Assembly (NCBI RefSeq): GCF_031843945.1
Contig: NZ_JAVTJJ010000001.1
Span: forward strand, 124,001-188,000
Direction of reading: 5' to 3'
Source: Paracidovorax sp031843945
GTDB lineage: Bacteria > Pseudomonadota > Gammaproteobacteria > Burkholderiales > Burkholderiaceae_C
DNA length: 64,000 bases
Shown: piece after piece, positions 28,339-37,236 of the stretch
How the letters are laid out: the number at the start of each line of letters is the position of its first letter
How positions within the stretch are numbered: position 1 is the first letter of the stretch
Notes under the pieces: model-generated
The model's database searches: none
The model's input: only the letters and a program-made list of their open reading frames with translations
What the model was told of the DNA's origin: nothing
Program-made: the position numbers and the translations under genes

Positions 28339-29241
28339 ATGAGCACGCTCCCCTTCCCCGACAACCGCTTGCGCCTGACCGGCCACGAAAAGGACCTAGG
28401 GGGCGGATTCACCGTGCGCCGGCTGCTGCCCGCGCTGCAACTGCGCTCGGTCGGGCCGTTCGTGTTCTTCGACCACTTCGGCCCGGTCACGGTGGAACCA
28501 GGCGATGAGTACGACGTGCGTGCGCACCCGCATATCGGCTTGGCAACGGTGACCTATCTGTTCGACGGTGCCATCGAGCACCGCGACAGCCTGGGTTTTC
28601 AACAGACCATCGAGCCCGGCGCCATCAACTGGATGTCGGCGGGCCGAGGCATCGTGCATTCCGAGCGTCGGCCCGAGGCATTGACGGACAGCAGCTACGT
28701 CAACCATGGCATTCAGCTGTGGGCCGCTTTGCCGGTAGAGCATGAAGAGACAGAACCGTCTTTCGTGCACACGCCCGCATCGGAGATTCCGCACTGGTCA
28801 GAGGGTGGCTGCACCGTGCGCGTGCTCGTGGGCGAGGCCTTTGGCGTGCGGTCTCCTGTCGCCACGCTGGCGCCCGCTCTGTACCTCGATGTGCAACTGC
28901 AGCCCGGCGCGGTTCTGGAGCTGCCGCCACTCGCACAGCAGATGGCGATATACCCCGTGGACGCGGACGTGCTGCTGGGCGAAGAGCGTCTGATCCGGCA
29001 GACGCTCGCGACGCTGGACGTGAACAGGGCCACGGTGCTGAGCGCCACCGACCAGCCGGTGCGCTGCATGGTGATCGGCGGCGACGCGCTCGACGGGCCG
29101 CGCCATCTGTGGTGGAACTTCGTGTCCAGCCGCAAGGACCGCATCGTGCAGGCGGCGCAGGATTGGGAGCAGCAGGTCATGGGCCGCGTGCCGGGTGAAA
29201 CCGAATGGATTCCGCTGCCAGAGCGGCGGTTCAAACCTTGA
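28339..29241 (+). CDS. Pirin family protein
   Basis: A 300-residue bicupin. The N-terminal cupin has the pirin metal site HPHIGLATVTYLFDG with following EHRDSLG, and IEPGAINWMSAGRGIVHSER. The C-terminal domain includes LQPGAVLELPPL. Some pirins have quercetin 2,3-dioxygenase activity in vitro, while others modulate enzyme or transcription complexes. It is second in the operon after the flavodoxin. A dispersed repeat copy follows 40 bases after its stop codon. Confidence 0.93.
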   Translation: MSTLPFPDNRLRLTGHEKDLGGGFTVRRLLPALQLRSVGPFVFFDHFGPVTVEPGDEYDVRAHPHIGLATVTYLFDGAIEHRDSLGFQQTIEPGAINWMSAGRGIVHSERRPEALTDSSYVNHGIQLWAALPVEHEETEPSFVHTPASEIPHWSEGGCTVRVLVGEAFGVRSPVATLAPALYLDVQLQPGAVLELPPLAQQMAIYPVDADVLLGEERLIRQTLATLDVNRATVLSATDQPVRCMVIGGDALDGPRHLWWNFVSSRKDRIVQAAQDWEQQVMGRVPGETEWIPLPERRFKP

Positions 29242-29281
29242 AGAGCCGTTGAGCCAACAGAAGCGATGCCGTGGAGATTTC

Positions 29282-29343
29282 AAGTCAAAATGGCCGCTAG
29301 CGCTTATGTATAAAGCGCAAGTAGCTCATTTTTTTATAGCATC
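29282..29343 (+). repeat. Dispersed palindromic repeat, copy F, overlapping the trhO 3' end
   Basis: AAGTCAAAATGGCCGCTAGC, then GCTTATGTATAAAGCGCAAG and TAGCTCATTTTTTTATAGCAT. Forward copy between convergent pirin and trhO. Its right arm overlaps the last codons of trhO and provides that gene's TGA stop (29326-29328 on the plus strand reads TCA). Confidence 0.85.
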
Positions 29344-30081
29344 GCGCTCTGGGTGCGCAGACAGGTCGGGCGCCAGCACCCGGCGCTCATCGAACACGAA
29401 GCAGCCGCCCTGGTAGTGCGCACCGTCCGTCAGCTCGAAGTATTTGAGAATGCCGCCTTCGAGCTGATACACGTGCTCCAGGCCTTCCTCCCGCATGAGG
29501 ATTGCTGCCTTTTCGCAGCGGATACCGCCGGTGCAGAAGCTCACCACGGTCTTGCCGGCCAACTCGTTCTTGTGGGCACGCAGCGCGGGCGGGAATTCGG
29601 TGAACTTGTCGATGCGCCAGTCGACGGCGTGCTCGAACGTGCCGTGGTCCACCTCAAAGGCGTTGCGCGTGTCCAGCGTCACCACCGGGCGGCCTTCGTC
29701 GTCATGGCCATCGGTCAGCCAGCGGCGTAGCGTGGCTGCGTCCACGGCAGGCGCCCGTCCGCCGGCGGGGCGGATGGCAGGGTGGTCCATGCGGATGATC
29801 TCTCGCTTGACCTTGACCAGCATTTTGCGAAACGGCTGCGTCTCAGACCAGCTTTCCTTGGGCTCCAGCGCGGCGAAGCGTTCGTCCTGCTTCAACGCGG
29901 CAACGAAGCTGCGCACGCCGTTGGCAGAGCCCGCCAGAAAAAGGTTGATGCCTTCTTCCGCCAGCAAGATCGTGCCCTTCAGATCCAGCGCCACCGCTCG
30001 TTCGTGCAGCGTGACCCGCAGTGCCTCGGCATCGGGCAGGGGCACGAACAGATAGCTGGAGATATTGAGAACGTGGGTCAC
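29326..30081 (-). CDS. trhO: tRNA uridine-34 hydroxylase TrhO (YceA, rhodanese domain)
   Basis: A 251-residue protein. The N-terminal domain (ISSYLFVPLPDAEALR, LLAEEGINLFLAG) and a rhodanese domain with the active-site loop SFCTGGIRCEKAA match TrhO/YceA. TrhO hydroxylates U34 of certain tRNAs using oxygen, the first step to (c)mo5U. The GTG start at 30081 gives the conserved VTHVLNISSYLFVPL beginning, although no ribosome site is obvious; an ATG at 30156 would add 25 non-conserved residues. The last codons and the stop come from the dispersed repeat. Confidence 0.92.
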   Translation of the reverse strand: MTHVLNISSYLFVPLPDAEALRVTLHERAVALDLKGTILLAEEGINLFLAGSANGVRSFVAALKQDERFAALEPKESWSETQPFRKMLVKVKREIIRMDHPAIRPAGGRAPAVDAATLRRWLTDGHDDEGRPVVTLDTRNAFEVDHGTFEHAVDWRIDKFTEFPPALRAHKNELAGKTVVSFCTGGIRCEKAAILMREEGLEHVYQLEGGILKYFELTDGAHYQGGCFVFDERRVLAPDLSAHPERDAIKK

Positions 30082-30174
30082 GGCGAGACAAAAAGAAAGG
30101 GGCGCGTGGCCCTCGGGTACATCAGCACATTGCCTGGCCGGCGCATGGGCAGGCAATGCAGGCGCCAGCGCCGA

Positions 30175-31056
30175 TCAGGCGGCGGGCACCAGCAGCGTGG
30201 ATTCGATCTTGTTGGCCAATTGCGCAATGGCCAGTGCCGCAGGGCAGCCAGGCATTTGCATCAAAAGCAACTGGCGGCGCATCACGGCGTCCCGCACCGA
30301 GGTGTCTGCAGGAATGTCGCCCATGTGCATCAGCCGCATCGGTCGGCCCGATTCGGTGCTGACGAAGCGGTCCAGCACCTGTTGCAATTGCGTGGTGATG
30401 GCACGGCCGTCACCAGGGCGCGCGGCCTGGTTGACCACGATGCGCACGTGCTGGCGCTTTTGCTGCGTGGCCATCACCTTGATGGCGGCGTAGGCATCGG
30501 TCAGCGACGTGGGCTCGGGGGTAGCGACGATCAGCACCTCTGAGGCCAGCGAGATCGAAAACAGCACCACGTCGGAAATGCCCGCACCGGTGTCCAGCAG
30601 GATCACGTCGTAGCGCGGTGCCAGCGTCTGGATCACGCTCATGAACTGGTTGCGCACTTCAGGCGTCAGGCGTGAATACTCGACCATGCCGGAGCCTGCC
30701 AGCACGACGGAGAAACCGCCCGGCGCCTCGATCACGGCGTCTTCCAGATGCGCCTTGCCGGTGAATACGTCGTGCAGCGTGATCTTGGGGTGCAGGTTCA
30801 GCACCACGTCCAGATTGGCCAGCCCCAGGTCGGCATCGAGCACCAGCACGCGCTGGCCCCGGCGGGTGAGGGCAGCAGCCAGATTGGCGGACACAAAGGT
30901 TTTCCCCACGCCGCCCTTGCCACTGGTGATGGCAATGATGCGTGCGCCAGAAGGCTTGCCGGGCGTGGGCGTGGGCGCGGGGGGAACGCCCGCTGGGGCA
31001 TTGTTGGGGGGGGACAGCGCGTCGGTCATCTCAGGGCTTTCAGTAGGCGCTGCCAT
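30175..31056 (-). CDS. MinD/ParA-family ATPase, FleN/FlhG-like
   Basis: A 293-residue ATPase. After a Pro-rich N-terminal tail it has the deviant Walker A SGKGGVGKT (about 45-53), DADLGLANLDVVL, VILLDTGAGISDVVLF and PEPTSLTDAYAAIKVM. GLANLDVLL-type sequences are typical of FleN/FlhG, which sets flagellar number and acts with FlhF, but flhF and the other flagellar genes are not here. The ATG at 31056 overlaps the upstream diguanylate cyclase gene by 17 bases; ATG 31029 is the alternative. The two genes are probably coupled, linking c-di-GMP production and cell-pole control (inference). Confidence 0.88.
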   Translation of the reverse strand: MAAPTESPEMTDALSPPNNAPAGVPPAPTPTPGKPSGARIIAITSGKGGVGKTFVSANLAAALTRRGQRVLVLDADLGLANLDVVLNLHPKITLHDVFTGKAHLEDAVIEAPGGFSVVLAGSGMVEYSRLTPEVRNQFMSVIQTLAPRYDVILLDTGAGISDVVLFSISLASEVLIVATPEPTSLTDAYAAIKVMATQQKRQHVRIVVNQAARPGDGRAITTQLQQVLDRFVSTESGRPMRLMHMGDIPADTSVRDAVMRRQLLLMQMPGCPAALAIAQLANKIESTLLVPAA

Positions 31057-31813
31057 TGGAGGAATCCAGTGGTGGGGGCAGGTCGCCCCAGCCAGAGGCA
31101 GTGTATAGCGGCCCGAACAACAGGCTCTTTTCTTCGGCGGTCACGGTGCTATCGGGTTGGTCTTCGATACTGACGCGGTTGCGTCCGGCCATTTTGGCCT
31201 TGTAGAGTTGGCTGTCTGCGCGCTCTGTCCACAGCAGTGTGGTGCTGCGAATCCACTGCAGCGCGAAAGCGCCGCCGATGCTGATCGTCACACGCAGCTC
31301 CACGGTCGGTGAAATGCGAATGGGCGTCGACTCGACCGCTCGGCGGATTCGTTCGGCCACCACACGGCCGAAGCCGGCCTGGCAGGCGGGCAGCACCACC
31401 GCAAATTCTTCACCGCCATATCGCGCAAGGGTGTCCATGGGCCGCACTGACGCATCGAGCGTGCGGGCGACCGACTGCAAAACGATGTCGCCTGCCAAGT
31501 GGCCGTAGGTGTCGTTCACGCGCTTGAAGTTGTCGATGTCCAGCATCAGCAAAAGCGCAGCCTCGCCCGAACGGGTGACGCGGTCGATCTCGCGCTCCAG
31601 CACGGCGCGAAAGTGACGGCGATTGGCCAACCCGGTCAGCGGATCCTTCAGCGACAGCTCGCACAGCCCGTCGATGAGCGTCTGCAGATACCGCAGGGGT
31701 GAGTCCGAATGCAGCGCGGCTTCCGAGCCCATCGACTGCGCCACCAGAGCGTGTGCTGTCGAGAGGCGCAGGTCACGCAGATGAATGGTGTGGGGAGGCG
31801 CAGATTCAGTCAC
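31040..31813 (-). CDS. Diguanylate cyclase (GGDEF domain)
   Basis: A 257-residue protein. A short helical N-terminal segment of about 70 residues leads into a full GGDEF domain: LKDPLTGLANRRHFRAVLER, MLDIDNFKRVNDTYGHLAGD, the active site ARYGGEEFAVVL, and KAKMAGRNRVS. It makes c-di-GMP. The GTG at 31813 (VTESAPPHTIHL) is the preferred start; a TTG at 31876 is also in frame. It lies between sulP and the FleN-like gene, all on the minus strand. Confidence 0.9.
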   Translation of the reverse strand: MTESAPPHTIHLRDLRLSTAHALVAQSMGSEAALHSDSPLRYLQTLIDGLCELSLKDPLTGLANRRHFRAVLEREIDRVTRSGEAALLLMLDIDNFKRVNDTYGHLAGDIVLQSVARTLDASVRPMDTLARYGGEEFAVVLPACQAGFGRVVAERIRRAVESTPIRISPTVELRVTISIGGAFALQWIRSTTLLWTERADSQLYKAKMAGRNRVSIEDQPDSTVTAEEKSLLFGPLYTASGWGDLPPPLDSSNGSAY

Positions 31814-31879
31814 AAAATGCAACAAACAAGTCTTATTCGAGTGTAGCAGTGCTGCCTGCGGCTGGGCGCTTTCCAATGC

Positions 31880-33562
31880 TCAGGCGAGGGCCGATCGTTG
31901 CAACGCCGCCATGGCTTCGGCGTCGGTGCGGTACATGGCCAGATGCGGGGCCGGATCCAGCAGGCCAGCGCGGCGCAAGACCTGTTCGGCCGGCAGTTTC
32001 AGGCCGCTCACGTGCAGCATGCCGCCTCGCGCCTCGACCAGCAGCTTGAGCCGGGCGAAGGTTTCAGCGCCTGTCACGTCTACCCGGTTGATCGGCAGCG
32101 CAAAAAGACAGACATGCCGCACGTCGGAATGCTGCGCCAGGTGCTCAGCCACGCGGCGCTCCAGGGCGGCCGCGGAGGCGAAGTCCAGTTCCGCATCCAT
32201 GCGCAGCGCCAGCAGATTCGGCGCCAGTGCGGGCAGCTGCCACAGGTGCCTGTCGCGCAGGCTGCCGTCGGGGTGCATGCCGACTTCGATGATGCGCGGA
32301 TGCAGCCGCTGATATAGAAAGTACGCCAGGCTCATGAACATGCCTGCCAGCACACCCCAGTACATGCGCGGCGCGGTCGCCAGCGTCAGTGCGAAGGTGA
32401 TGCCGCCGATGGCGGCCTCCACCTTTGATACACGCGCCAGCCGCCACATGCCCACCGGTTTGATGAGTCCGGTCACCGCGGTGACGACAACCGCCGCCAG
32501 GACCGACTGCGGCACGTGGTAGAGGCCGGGCGTGAGCCACAGCAAAACGGCCAGCACCAGCAGCAACGCGAACAGCGTGGCCCAGCCGCTTTTGGCGCCC
32601 GCATACAGGTTGATGGCCGAGCGGGAAAACGACGCGCTGGTGGCAAAGCTGCCGCACAGGCCCGAGCTGATCTTGGCCATGCCGTGGGCGATCAGATCCT
32701 GGTTCTCGTTCCAGCGCGTGCCGCCCTTGCTGTGTTCCACCTTGGCGCTGGAGGCCGTTTCCAGAAAGCTCACCAGCGTGACGACCAGCACCGGCAGCAG
32801 CAGGCCACCGAACTCGTCCCACGACAGCCATTCGGGCCAGTAGGGCGATGGCAAACCGGCTGGCAGGTGGCCGACCACGGCGCCATGTGCATCCGCATAT
32901 CCCATGGCCCAACTGGCAGCTGCCGCTGCTGCCACAACCACGATGGCTGCCGGAAAGCTCGACCGCCAGCGCCGAGCGGCAATCAGCAGCGCCAGGCTGC
33001 CCAGCCCGAACGCGAGTGCGGCCGGATCGAAATGGTGTACCGACGGGTTCACCGCCACCGCATGCCAGCTGGTGCGCAAGCCCAGCAGGGCGGGCAGCTG
33101 CGATGCGAGGATCAACAACGCCGCAGCCTGGGTGAACCCGTTGAGCACAGGCGAAGTGACCAGATTCAGCAGCCAGCCGAACCGGGCTGCCCCTAGCACC
33201 ACCTGCACCAGGCCGGACAGCATGGCCATCCACGCTGCCAGCGCCACCCAATGCGCACTGCCAGGCTCCGCCATGCCGGTGAGCGAAGCGCCGATCAGCA
33301 GGCTGGTCAGTGCGGTCGGGCCCACGCCCAAACGCGTGGACGAGCTCCACAGCACCGCGACGAGCGCGGGCAACAGTGACGCGTAGATGCCTGTCACCAG
33401 TGGCATGCCGGCCAGAGCTGCGTAGGCCACGCCCTGCGGCACCAGCATCAGGCCTACCGTCATGCCGGCCCAAAAGTCGCCGCGCAGCAGGTTACGGTCA
33501 GGTCTGGGCCAGGCAAGAAACGGAAACCATCGGTGCAGCACCATTGCGCGAAAAGAAGTCAT
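31880..33562 (-). CDS. SulP family anion transporter with STAS domain
   Basis: A 560-residue protein with about 10-12 membrane helices followed by a C-terminal STAS domain (DGSLRDRHLWQLPALAPNLL, VCLFALPINRVDVTGAETFA). SulP landmarks are LMLVPQGVAYAALAGMPLVT near the N-terminus and SFFATSASF-like serine-rich sequence (GSFATSASFSRSAINLYAG). It probably imports sulfate or bicarbonate; the substrate is not resolved by sequence. The start MTSFRAMVLHRW at 33562 places the first helices correctly, and the upstream open frame is basic and unconserved. Confidence 0.9.
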   Translation of the reverse strand: MTSFRAMVLHRWFPFLAWPRPDRNLLRGDFWAGMTVGLMLVPQGVAYAALAGMPLVTGIYASLLPALVAVLWSSSTRLGVGPTALTSLLIGASLTGMAEPGSAHWVALAAWMAMLSGLVQVVLGAARFGWLLNLVTSPVLNGFTQAAALLILASQLPALLGLRTSWHAVAVNPSVHHFDPAALAFGLGSLALLIAARRWRSSFPAAIVVVAAAAAASWAMGYADAHGAVVGHLPAGLPSPYWPEWLSWDEFGGLLLPVLVVTLVSFLETASSAKVEHSKGGTRWNENQDLIAHGMAKISSGLCGSFATSASFSRSAINLYAGAKSGWATLFALLLVLAVLLWLTPGLYHVPQSVLAAVVVTAVTGLIKPVGMWRLARVSKVEAAIGGITFALTLATAPRMYWGVLAGMFMSLAYFLYQRLHPRIIEVGMHPDGSLRDRHLWQLPALAPNLLALRMDAELDFASAAALERRVAEHLAQHSDVRHVCLFALPINRVDVTGAETFARLKLLVEARGGMLHVSGLKLPAEQVLRRAGLLDPAPHLAMYRTDAEAMAALQRSALA

Positions 33563-33736
33563 GCAGCGATTGTCGTTCCGCGCGCGCAGTCTCGCACCTC
33601 GCCGTGAATTCGGCTGTGCGGCGGGCCAAACGACCCACAACCTTGTCCTACGGCAGCTTCGGCGCGCTCCCACCTGTCGCAGGAGCGCTCCCATCTAAAT
33701 TCAGGCAACACCATCTCGATGTGCAAGGAGACCCTT

Positions 33737-34198
33737 ATGAACACAAACCAAAATTCGATCCGTCCCACGCTGCGCATGGGGGGCTTGGCTTGCGCCGTGG
33801 CGATGACGTTAGGCTTGGTTGCCTGCGACCGCAACAGCGGCGACCAGACCGCCGGCCAAAAGCTGGACGCCGCAGTCGCCAAGACGGAACAAGTGGCAGC
33901 CGATGCGCAAAAGAAAATGGAAATCGCGGCCAACGACGCGGGCGCCGCCACACGCACGGCCGCAGCCAATGCGGCGGCAGTCATGGACGACGCAGGCATT
34001 ACCGCCAAGGTGTCGGCAGGGCTGGCCAAGGACGAAGAGTTGAGCGCAGTGAAGATCGACGTCGACACTCGCAACGGCATCGTCACGTTGAATGGACCCG
34101 TCAAAACGGCCCCAGCACGTGATCGCGCTGAGAAGATCGCTCGCGACGTGCAAGGTGTGAATGCTGTGGTCAACCAGCTGACCATCACTACGGGTTGA
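33737..34198 (+). CDS. BON-domain lipoprotein
   Basis: A 153-residue protein. The N-terminal segment MGGLACAVAMTLGLVAC is a lipoprotein signal ending in the LVAC lipobox (Cys36). A long Ala/Lys-rich helical stretch (AVAKTEQVAADAQKKMEIAA) leads to one C-terminal BON domain (SAVKIDVDTRNGIVTLNGPV). It is an OsmY-like envelope-stress protein predicted to bind phospholipid. AAGGAG lies 6 bases before the ATG at 33737. Monocistronic. Confidence 0.88.
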   Translation: MNTNQNSIRPTLRMGGLACAVAMTLGLVACDRNSGDQTAGQKLDAAVAKTEQVAADAQKKMEIAANDAGAATRTAAANAAAVMDDAGITAKVSAGLAKDEELSAVKIDVDTRNGIVTLNGPVKTAPARDRAEKIARDVQGVNAVVNQLTITTG

Positions 34199-34278
34199 CA
34201 CCTTTTCCGGCTGCCCGTTAATAGAGGGCAGTCAACCCATTGGGTTTAGAGCGTTCATGCGGCGATTACCATCGCTGC

Positions 34279-35550
34279 ATGAACGCTTATTCGTCTGATA
34301 CGTCATCGGCCGCTACGGAAGTGGCAGACGCTTTGACCACCCGCCTGGTGCACCACGCCTACCAAGCGCCTGCAGGCTTTGTTGCTCCGCAGCCGCCTGT
34401 GTACAAGGCTTCCACCGTCATATTCCCTAACGTAGCCGCCATGCGCGCGCGCGAATGGAAGGACAAGACCAGCTATACCTACGGCCTGCACGGCACGCCC
34501 ACCACGTACCAGCTGGAAGAGCGACTGGCCACGCTGGAGGGCGCAGGGCAGTGCCTTCTGGTGCCCAGCGGGCTGGCAGCCATCGCCAACGTGTCGCTGG
34601 CCCTGCTGCGCTCAGGCGATGAGGTGTTGATTCCCGACAACGCCTATGGCCCCAGCAAGGCGCTGGCCGAAGCAGAGCTGCGCCAGTACGGCATTCGCCA
34701 TGTCATCTACGACCCGCTCGACCCCGCCGACCTGGCCGCGCGCATTACTCCCGCCACGCGGCTGGTTTGGCTGGAGGCTCCAGGCTCGGTCACGATGGAA
34801 TTTCCCGACCTGGCCGAGCAGGTCCGCATCTGCCGCACGCGGGGTGTGACCTCAGCGCTCGACAACACTTGGGGCGCCGGCCTGGCCTTCGCGCCCTTCG
34901 ACCTGCTCGGCGACGGCACGCTCGGCGTGGACATCTCCGTGCACGCATTGACCAAATACCCCAGCGGTGGCGGCGACGTGCTCATGGGCAGCATTACCAC
35001 CTGCGACCAGGCGCTGCACCTGCGCATCAAGCTCGCCCACATGCGGCTGGGCCTGGGCGTGGGCGCCAACGATGTTGAATCGGTGCTGCGCTCACTGCCC
35101 AGCATGGCGCTGCGCTATGCGGCGCACGACCAGGCCGCACGCACGCTGGCCCGCTGGATGGGCGAGCAGCCTGCCGTGGCGCAGGTGCTGCACCCTGCGC
35201 TGGCCGATTCGCCCGGCCACGCACACTGGCAGGCGGTGTGCGGTCTGAAGCAAGGTGGAAGGGACGGCGATGGTCTGGCTGCGGGCCTCTTCAGCGTGGT
35301 GATCGACGAGCGTCATTCCCAGGACGCGGTGGACGTCTTCTGCGATAGCTTGCGGTTCTTTAAGCTCGGCTACAGCTGGGGCGGACCGATGAGCCTGGTG
35401 GTGCCTTACGAGTTGCGCACCATGCGCGAGCGGCCGGCCCCACATTTGAAACCAGGCACCGTGGTTCGCTTTTCCATCGGGCTGGAAGCCGTGGAAGACC
35501 TGCGCGGCGATCTGGCACAAGCCCTGCAACGGGCGTTTGGGCCTCTTTGA
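34279..35550 (+). CDS. metC: Cystathionine beta-lyase-type PLP enzyme
   Basis: A 423-residue member of the Cys/Met-metabolism PLP family. TSYTYGLHGTPTTYQLEERL is the substrate/PLP phosphate region, LLVPSGLAAIA and SALDNTWGAG are conserved, and the PLP lysine is in SVHALTKYPSGGGDVLMG. The GLHGTPT sequence and LGYSWGGPMSLV point to the MetC rather than MetB branch. It cleaves cystathionine to homocysteine, pyruvate and ammonia. ATG 34279 was chosen for the normal N-terminus; an upstream TTG at 34240 is also in frame. It stands alone. Confidence 0.87.
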   Translation: MNAYSSDTSSAATEVADALTTRLVHHAYQAPAGFVAPQPPVYKASTVIFPNVAAMRAREWKDKTSYTYGLHGTPTTYQLEERLATLEGAGQCLLVPSGLAAIANVSLALLRSGDEVLIPDNAYGPSKALAEAELRQYGIRHVIYDPLDPADLAARITPATRLVWLEAPGSVTMEFPDLAEQVRICRTRGVTSALDNTWGAGLAFAPFDLLGDGTLGVDISVHALTKYPSGGGDVLMGSITTCDQALHLRIKLAHMRLGLGVGANDVESVLRSLPSMALRYAAHDQAARTLARWMGEQPAVAQVLHPALADSPGHAHWQAVCGLKQGGRDGDGLAAGLFSVVIDERHSQDAVDVFCDSLRFFKLGYSWGGPMSLVVPYELRTMRERPAPHLKPGTVVRFSIGLEAVEDLRGDLAQALQRAFGPL

Positions 35551-35607
35551 TGGGCCCATGCCCCAAACTGGTACATTGGTCCATCACTTATAGAAAGAGG
35601 AGCCATC

Positions 35608-35805
35608 TTGGCCACACCCAACTACGGATACGAAAAACGCCAGCGTGAACTCGCCAAAAAGAAGAAAAAAGAGGAAAAGCAGCAGGCCAAAACACACCGC
35701 AAGCCTGACGAGCCGTACTCCAGCGACCCTCACCAGCAAGGCAGCGCCCAACCAGGCGACGCGGCTGGTGCCGATGCTGGCAATACGCCGGCCGCTGGCC
35801 AGTAA
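35608..35805 (+). CDS. Small charged protein (65 aa), TTG start
   Basis: The frame begins TTG-GCC-ACA (MATPNYGYEKRQRELAKKKK) with a strong ribosome site, GAAAGAGGAG, 5 bases upstream. That site and the lack of a nearby ATG decide the unusual start. The N-terminal half is a Lys/Glu helix (KKKKKEEKQQAKTHRK) and the C-terminus is Ala/Gly/Asp rich and disordered. Small proteins of this kind are common in beta-proteobacteria; the function is unknown. Confidence 0.75.
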   Translation: MATPNYGYEKRQRELAKKKKKEEKQQAKTHRKPDEPYSSDPHQQGSAQPGDAAGADAGNTPAAGQ

Positions 35806-35813
35806 GCTCTTTT

Positions 35814-35833
35814 CACAGGCCGCTGGGCCTGTG
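35814..35833. terminator. Stem-loop between convergent genes
   Basis: A perfect 8-bp stem, CACAGGCC and GGCCTGTG, with a GCTG loop, in the 38 bases between the stop codons of the small protein and tesA. It has no U-tract on the plus strand, so it may be a rho-assisted or shared bidirectional transcript end. Confidence 0.5.
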
Positions 35834-35843
35834 GCTGCTGCCC

Positions 35844-36506
35844 TCAACGCAGCAGCTTTTTCAGCTCCGGCCACACATTGGCCAGCATGATCGGGTGTGC
35901 TTCTGCCCGTGGGTGGATGCGGTCCGCCTGAAAGAGCGATGTGGGGTCCTTCGCATCGGCCACGCCGCTCAGCAGAAACGGCACCAGCGCCGTCTTCTGC
36001 GCCTTGGCCACCGCCGGGAACACCCCGCTGAATTTGCGACCATAGTCACCGCCGTAATTGGGCGGCACCTGCATTCCCACCAGCAGCACCTTCGCACCGG
36101 CCTTTTGCGCCGCCTGCGCCATCCAGGCCAGGTTGTCTTCCGTTCCCTTCAATGGCAGACCGCGCAGCGCGTCGTTGCCGCCCAACTCGATCACGACGTG
36201 TGTCGGCTTGTGCTGCGCCAGCAGCGCCGGCAGGCGCGAGCGGCCGCCCGAGGTCGTGTCGCCGCTGACGCTGGCGTTCACCACCCGCGCCGCGATCTTT
36301 TCTTCCGCCAGTTTCTTTTCCAGCAGCGCAACCCAGCCGGCACCCCGCGCCAGGCCGTATTCGGCGCTGAGCGAATCGCCCACGACCAGGATCACAGGCG
36401 CACCCGCGTTAGCCGTCTGCGCCCAGGCGGGCAGGGCGCAAAGCCCCCCCGCCGCGATCAGTGTTGCTGCCGCGATAAAGTTGCGCCGACTTTTCTTTCG
36501 AATCAC
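35844..36506 (-). CDS. tesA: Periplasmic arylesterase/lysophospholipase TesA (SGNH hydrolase)
   Basis: A 220-residue protein with a signal peptide (RRNFIAAATLIAAGGLCALP, cleaved after PAWA). The SGNH blocks are present: VVGDSLSAEYGL (nucleophile Ser), SGDTTSGG, ELGGNDALRG and DRIHP (catalytic Asp and His). It is the counterpart of E. coli thioesterase I/protease I/lysophospholipase L1. The GTG start at 36506 (VIRKKSRRNF) has AAAGGG upstream. It is divergent from ybbA with only 15 bases between, as in E. coli. Confidence 0.92.
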   Translation of the reverse strand: MIRKKSRRNFIAAATLIAAGGLCALPAWAQTANAGAPVILVVGDSLSAEYGLARGAGWVALLEKKLAEEKIAARVVNASVSGDTTSGGRSRLPALLAQHKPTHVVIELGGNDALRGLPLKGTEDNLAWMAQAAQKAGAKVLLVGMQVPPNYGGDYGRKFSGVFPAVAKAQKTALVPFLLSGVADAKDPTSLFQADRIHPRAEAHPIMLANVWPELKKLLR

Positions 36507-36521
36507 TGCCGAAACCCTTTC

Positions 36522-37235
36522 ATGTCCGAACCTTCTTCCACGCCCGTCGCTCCGTCCGTGCCCGGCACGCCCATCATCGCGGTCGAGCACGTGGTCAAGT
36601 CCGTGACGGATTCGACGGGTACGCTCGACATTCTGCGGGATATCGATTTCCGCCTGGCGCCCAGGGAAACCGCCGCCATCGTCGGCGCGTCGGGTTCAGG
36701 CAAAAGCACGCTGCTGTCCATCATCGCGGGCCTCGATACACCCACCAGCGGCACCGTGCGGCTCGATGGGCAAGACCTGTTCGCCATGGACGAGGACGAG
36801 CGTGCCGCGCTGCGCGCCCGCAAGGTCGGCTTCGTGTTCCAGAGCTTTCAGCTGATGGGCAACCTGACCGCGCTGGAGAACGTGATGCTGCCGCTGGAGC
36901 TGGCGGACCGGCGCGACGCGCGCAAGCTGGCGGCCGAGATGCTCGCCCGGGTCGGCCTGGGCCAGCGCCTGTCGCACTACCCGCGCGTGTTGTCGGGCGG
37001 CGAGCAGCAGCGTGTGGCGCTGGCCCGCGCCTTCGTCGTGCAGCCCGCCGTGCTGCTGGCCGACGAGCCCACCGGCAGCCTGGACTTCGCCACCGGCGAC
37101 ACCATCATGCGGCTGATGTTCGAGCTGAACCGCGAGCTGGGCACGACGCTGGTGCTGGTCACGCACGACCGGGCCATCGCCGATCAGTGCGAGCGGCGCA
37201 TCACCATCGATGCGGGTCGGCTGGCAGAAGGTTGA
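36522..37235 (+). CDS. ybbA: YbbA/LolD-like ABC transporter ATPase
   Basis: A 237-residue ATPase of the MacB/LolD class. Walker A is GASGSGKST, the Q-loop FVFQSFQLMGNLTALENVML, the signature LSGGEQQRVALARA, Walker B VLLADEPTGSLD, and the H-loop LVLVTHDRA. It is divergent from tesA, as in E. coli, where ybbA is followed by the large permease ybbP. Here no permease follows: the next features are a dispersed repeat copy and rlmB. The partner is therefore missing or encoded elsewhere. Confidence 0.92.
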   Translation: MSEPSSTPVAPSVPGTPIIAVEHVVKSVTDSTGTLDILRDIDFRLAPRETAAIVGASGSGKSTLLSIIAGLDTPTSGTVRLDGQDLFAMDEDERAALRARKVGFVFQSFQLMGNLTALENVMLPLELADRRDARKLAAEMLARVGLGQRLSHYPRVLSGGEQQRVALARAFVVQPAVLLADEPTGSLDFATGDTIMRLMFELNRELGTTLVLVTHDRAIADQCERRITIDAGRLAEG

Positions 37236-37236
37236 G

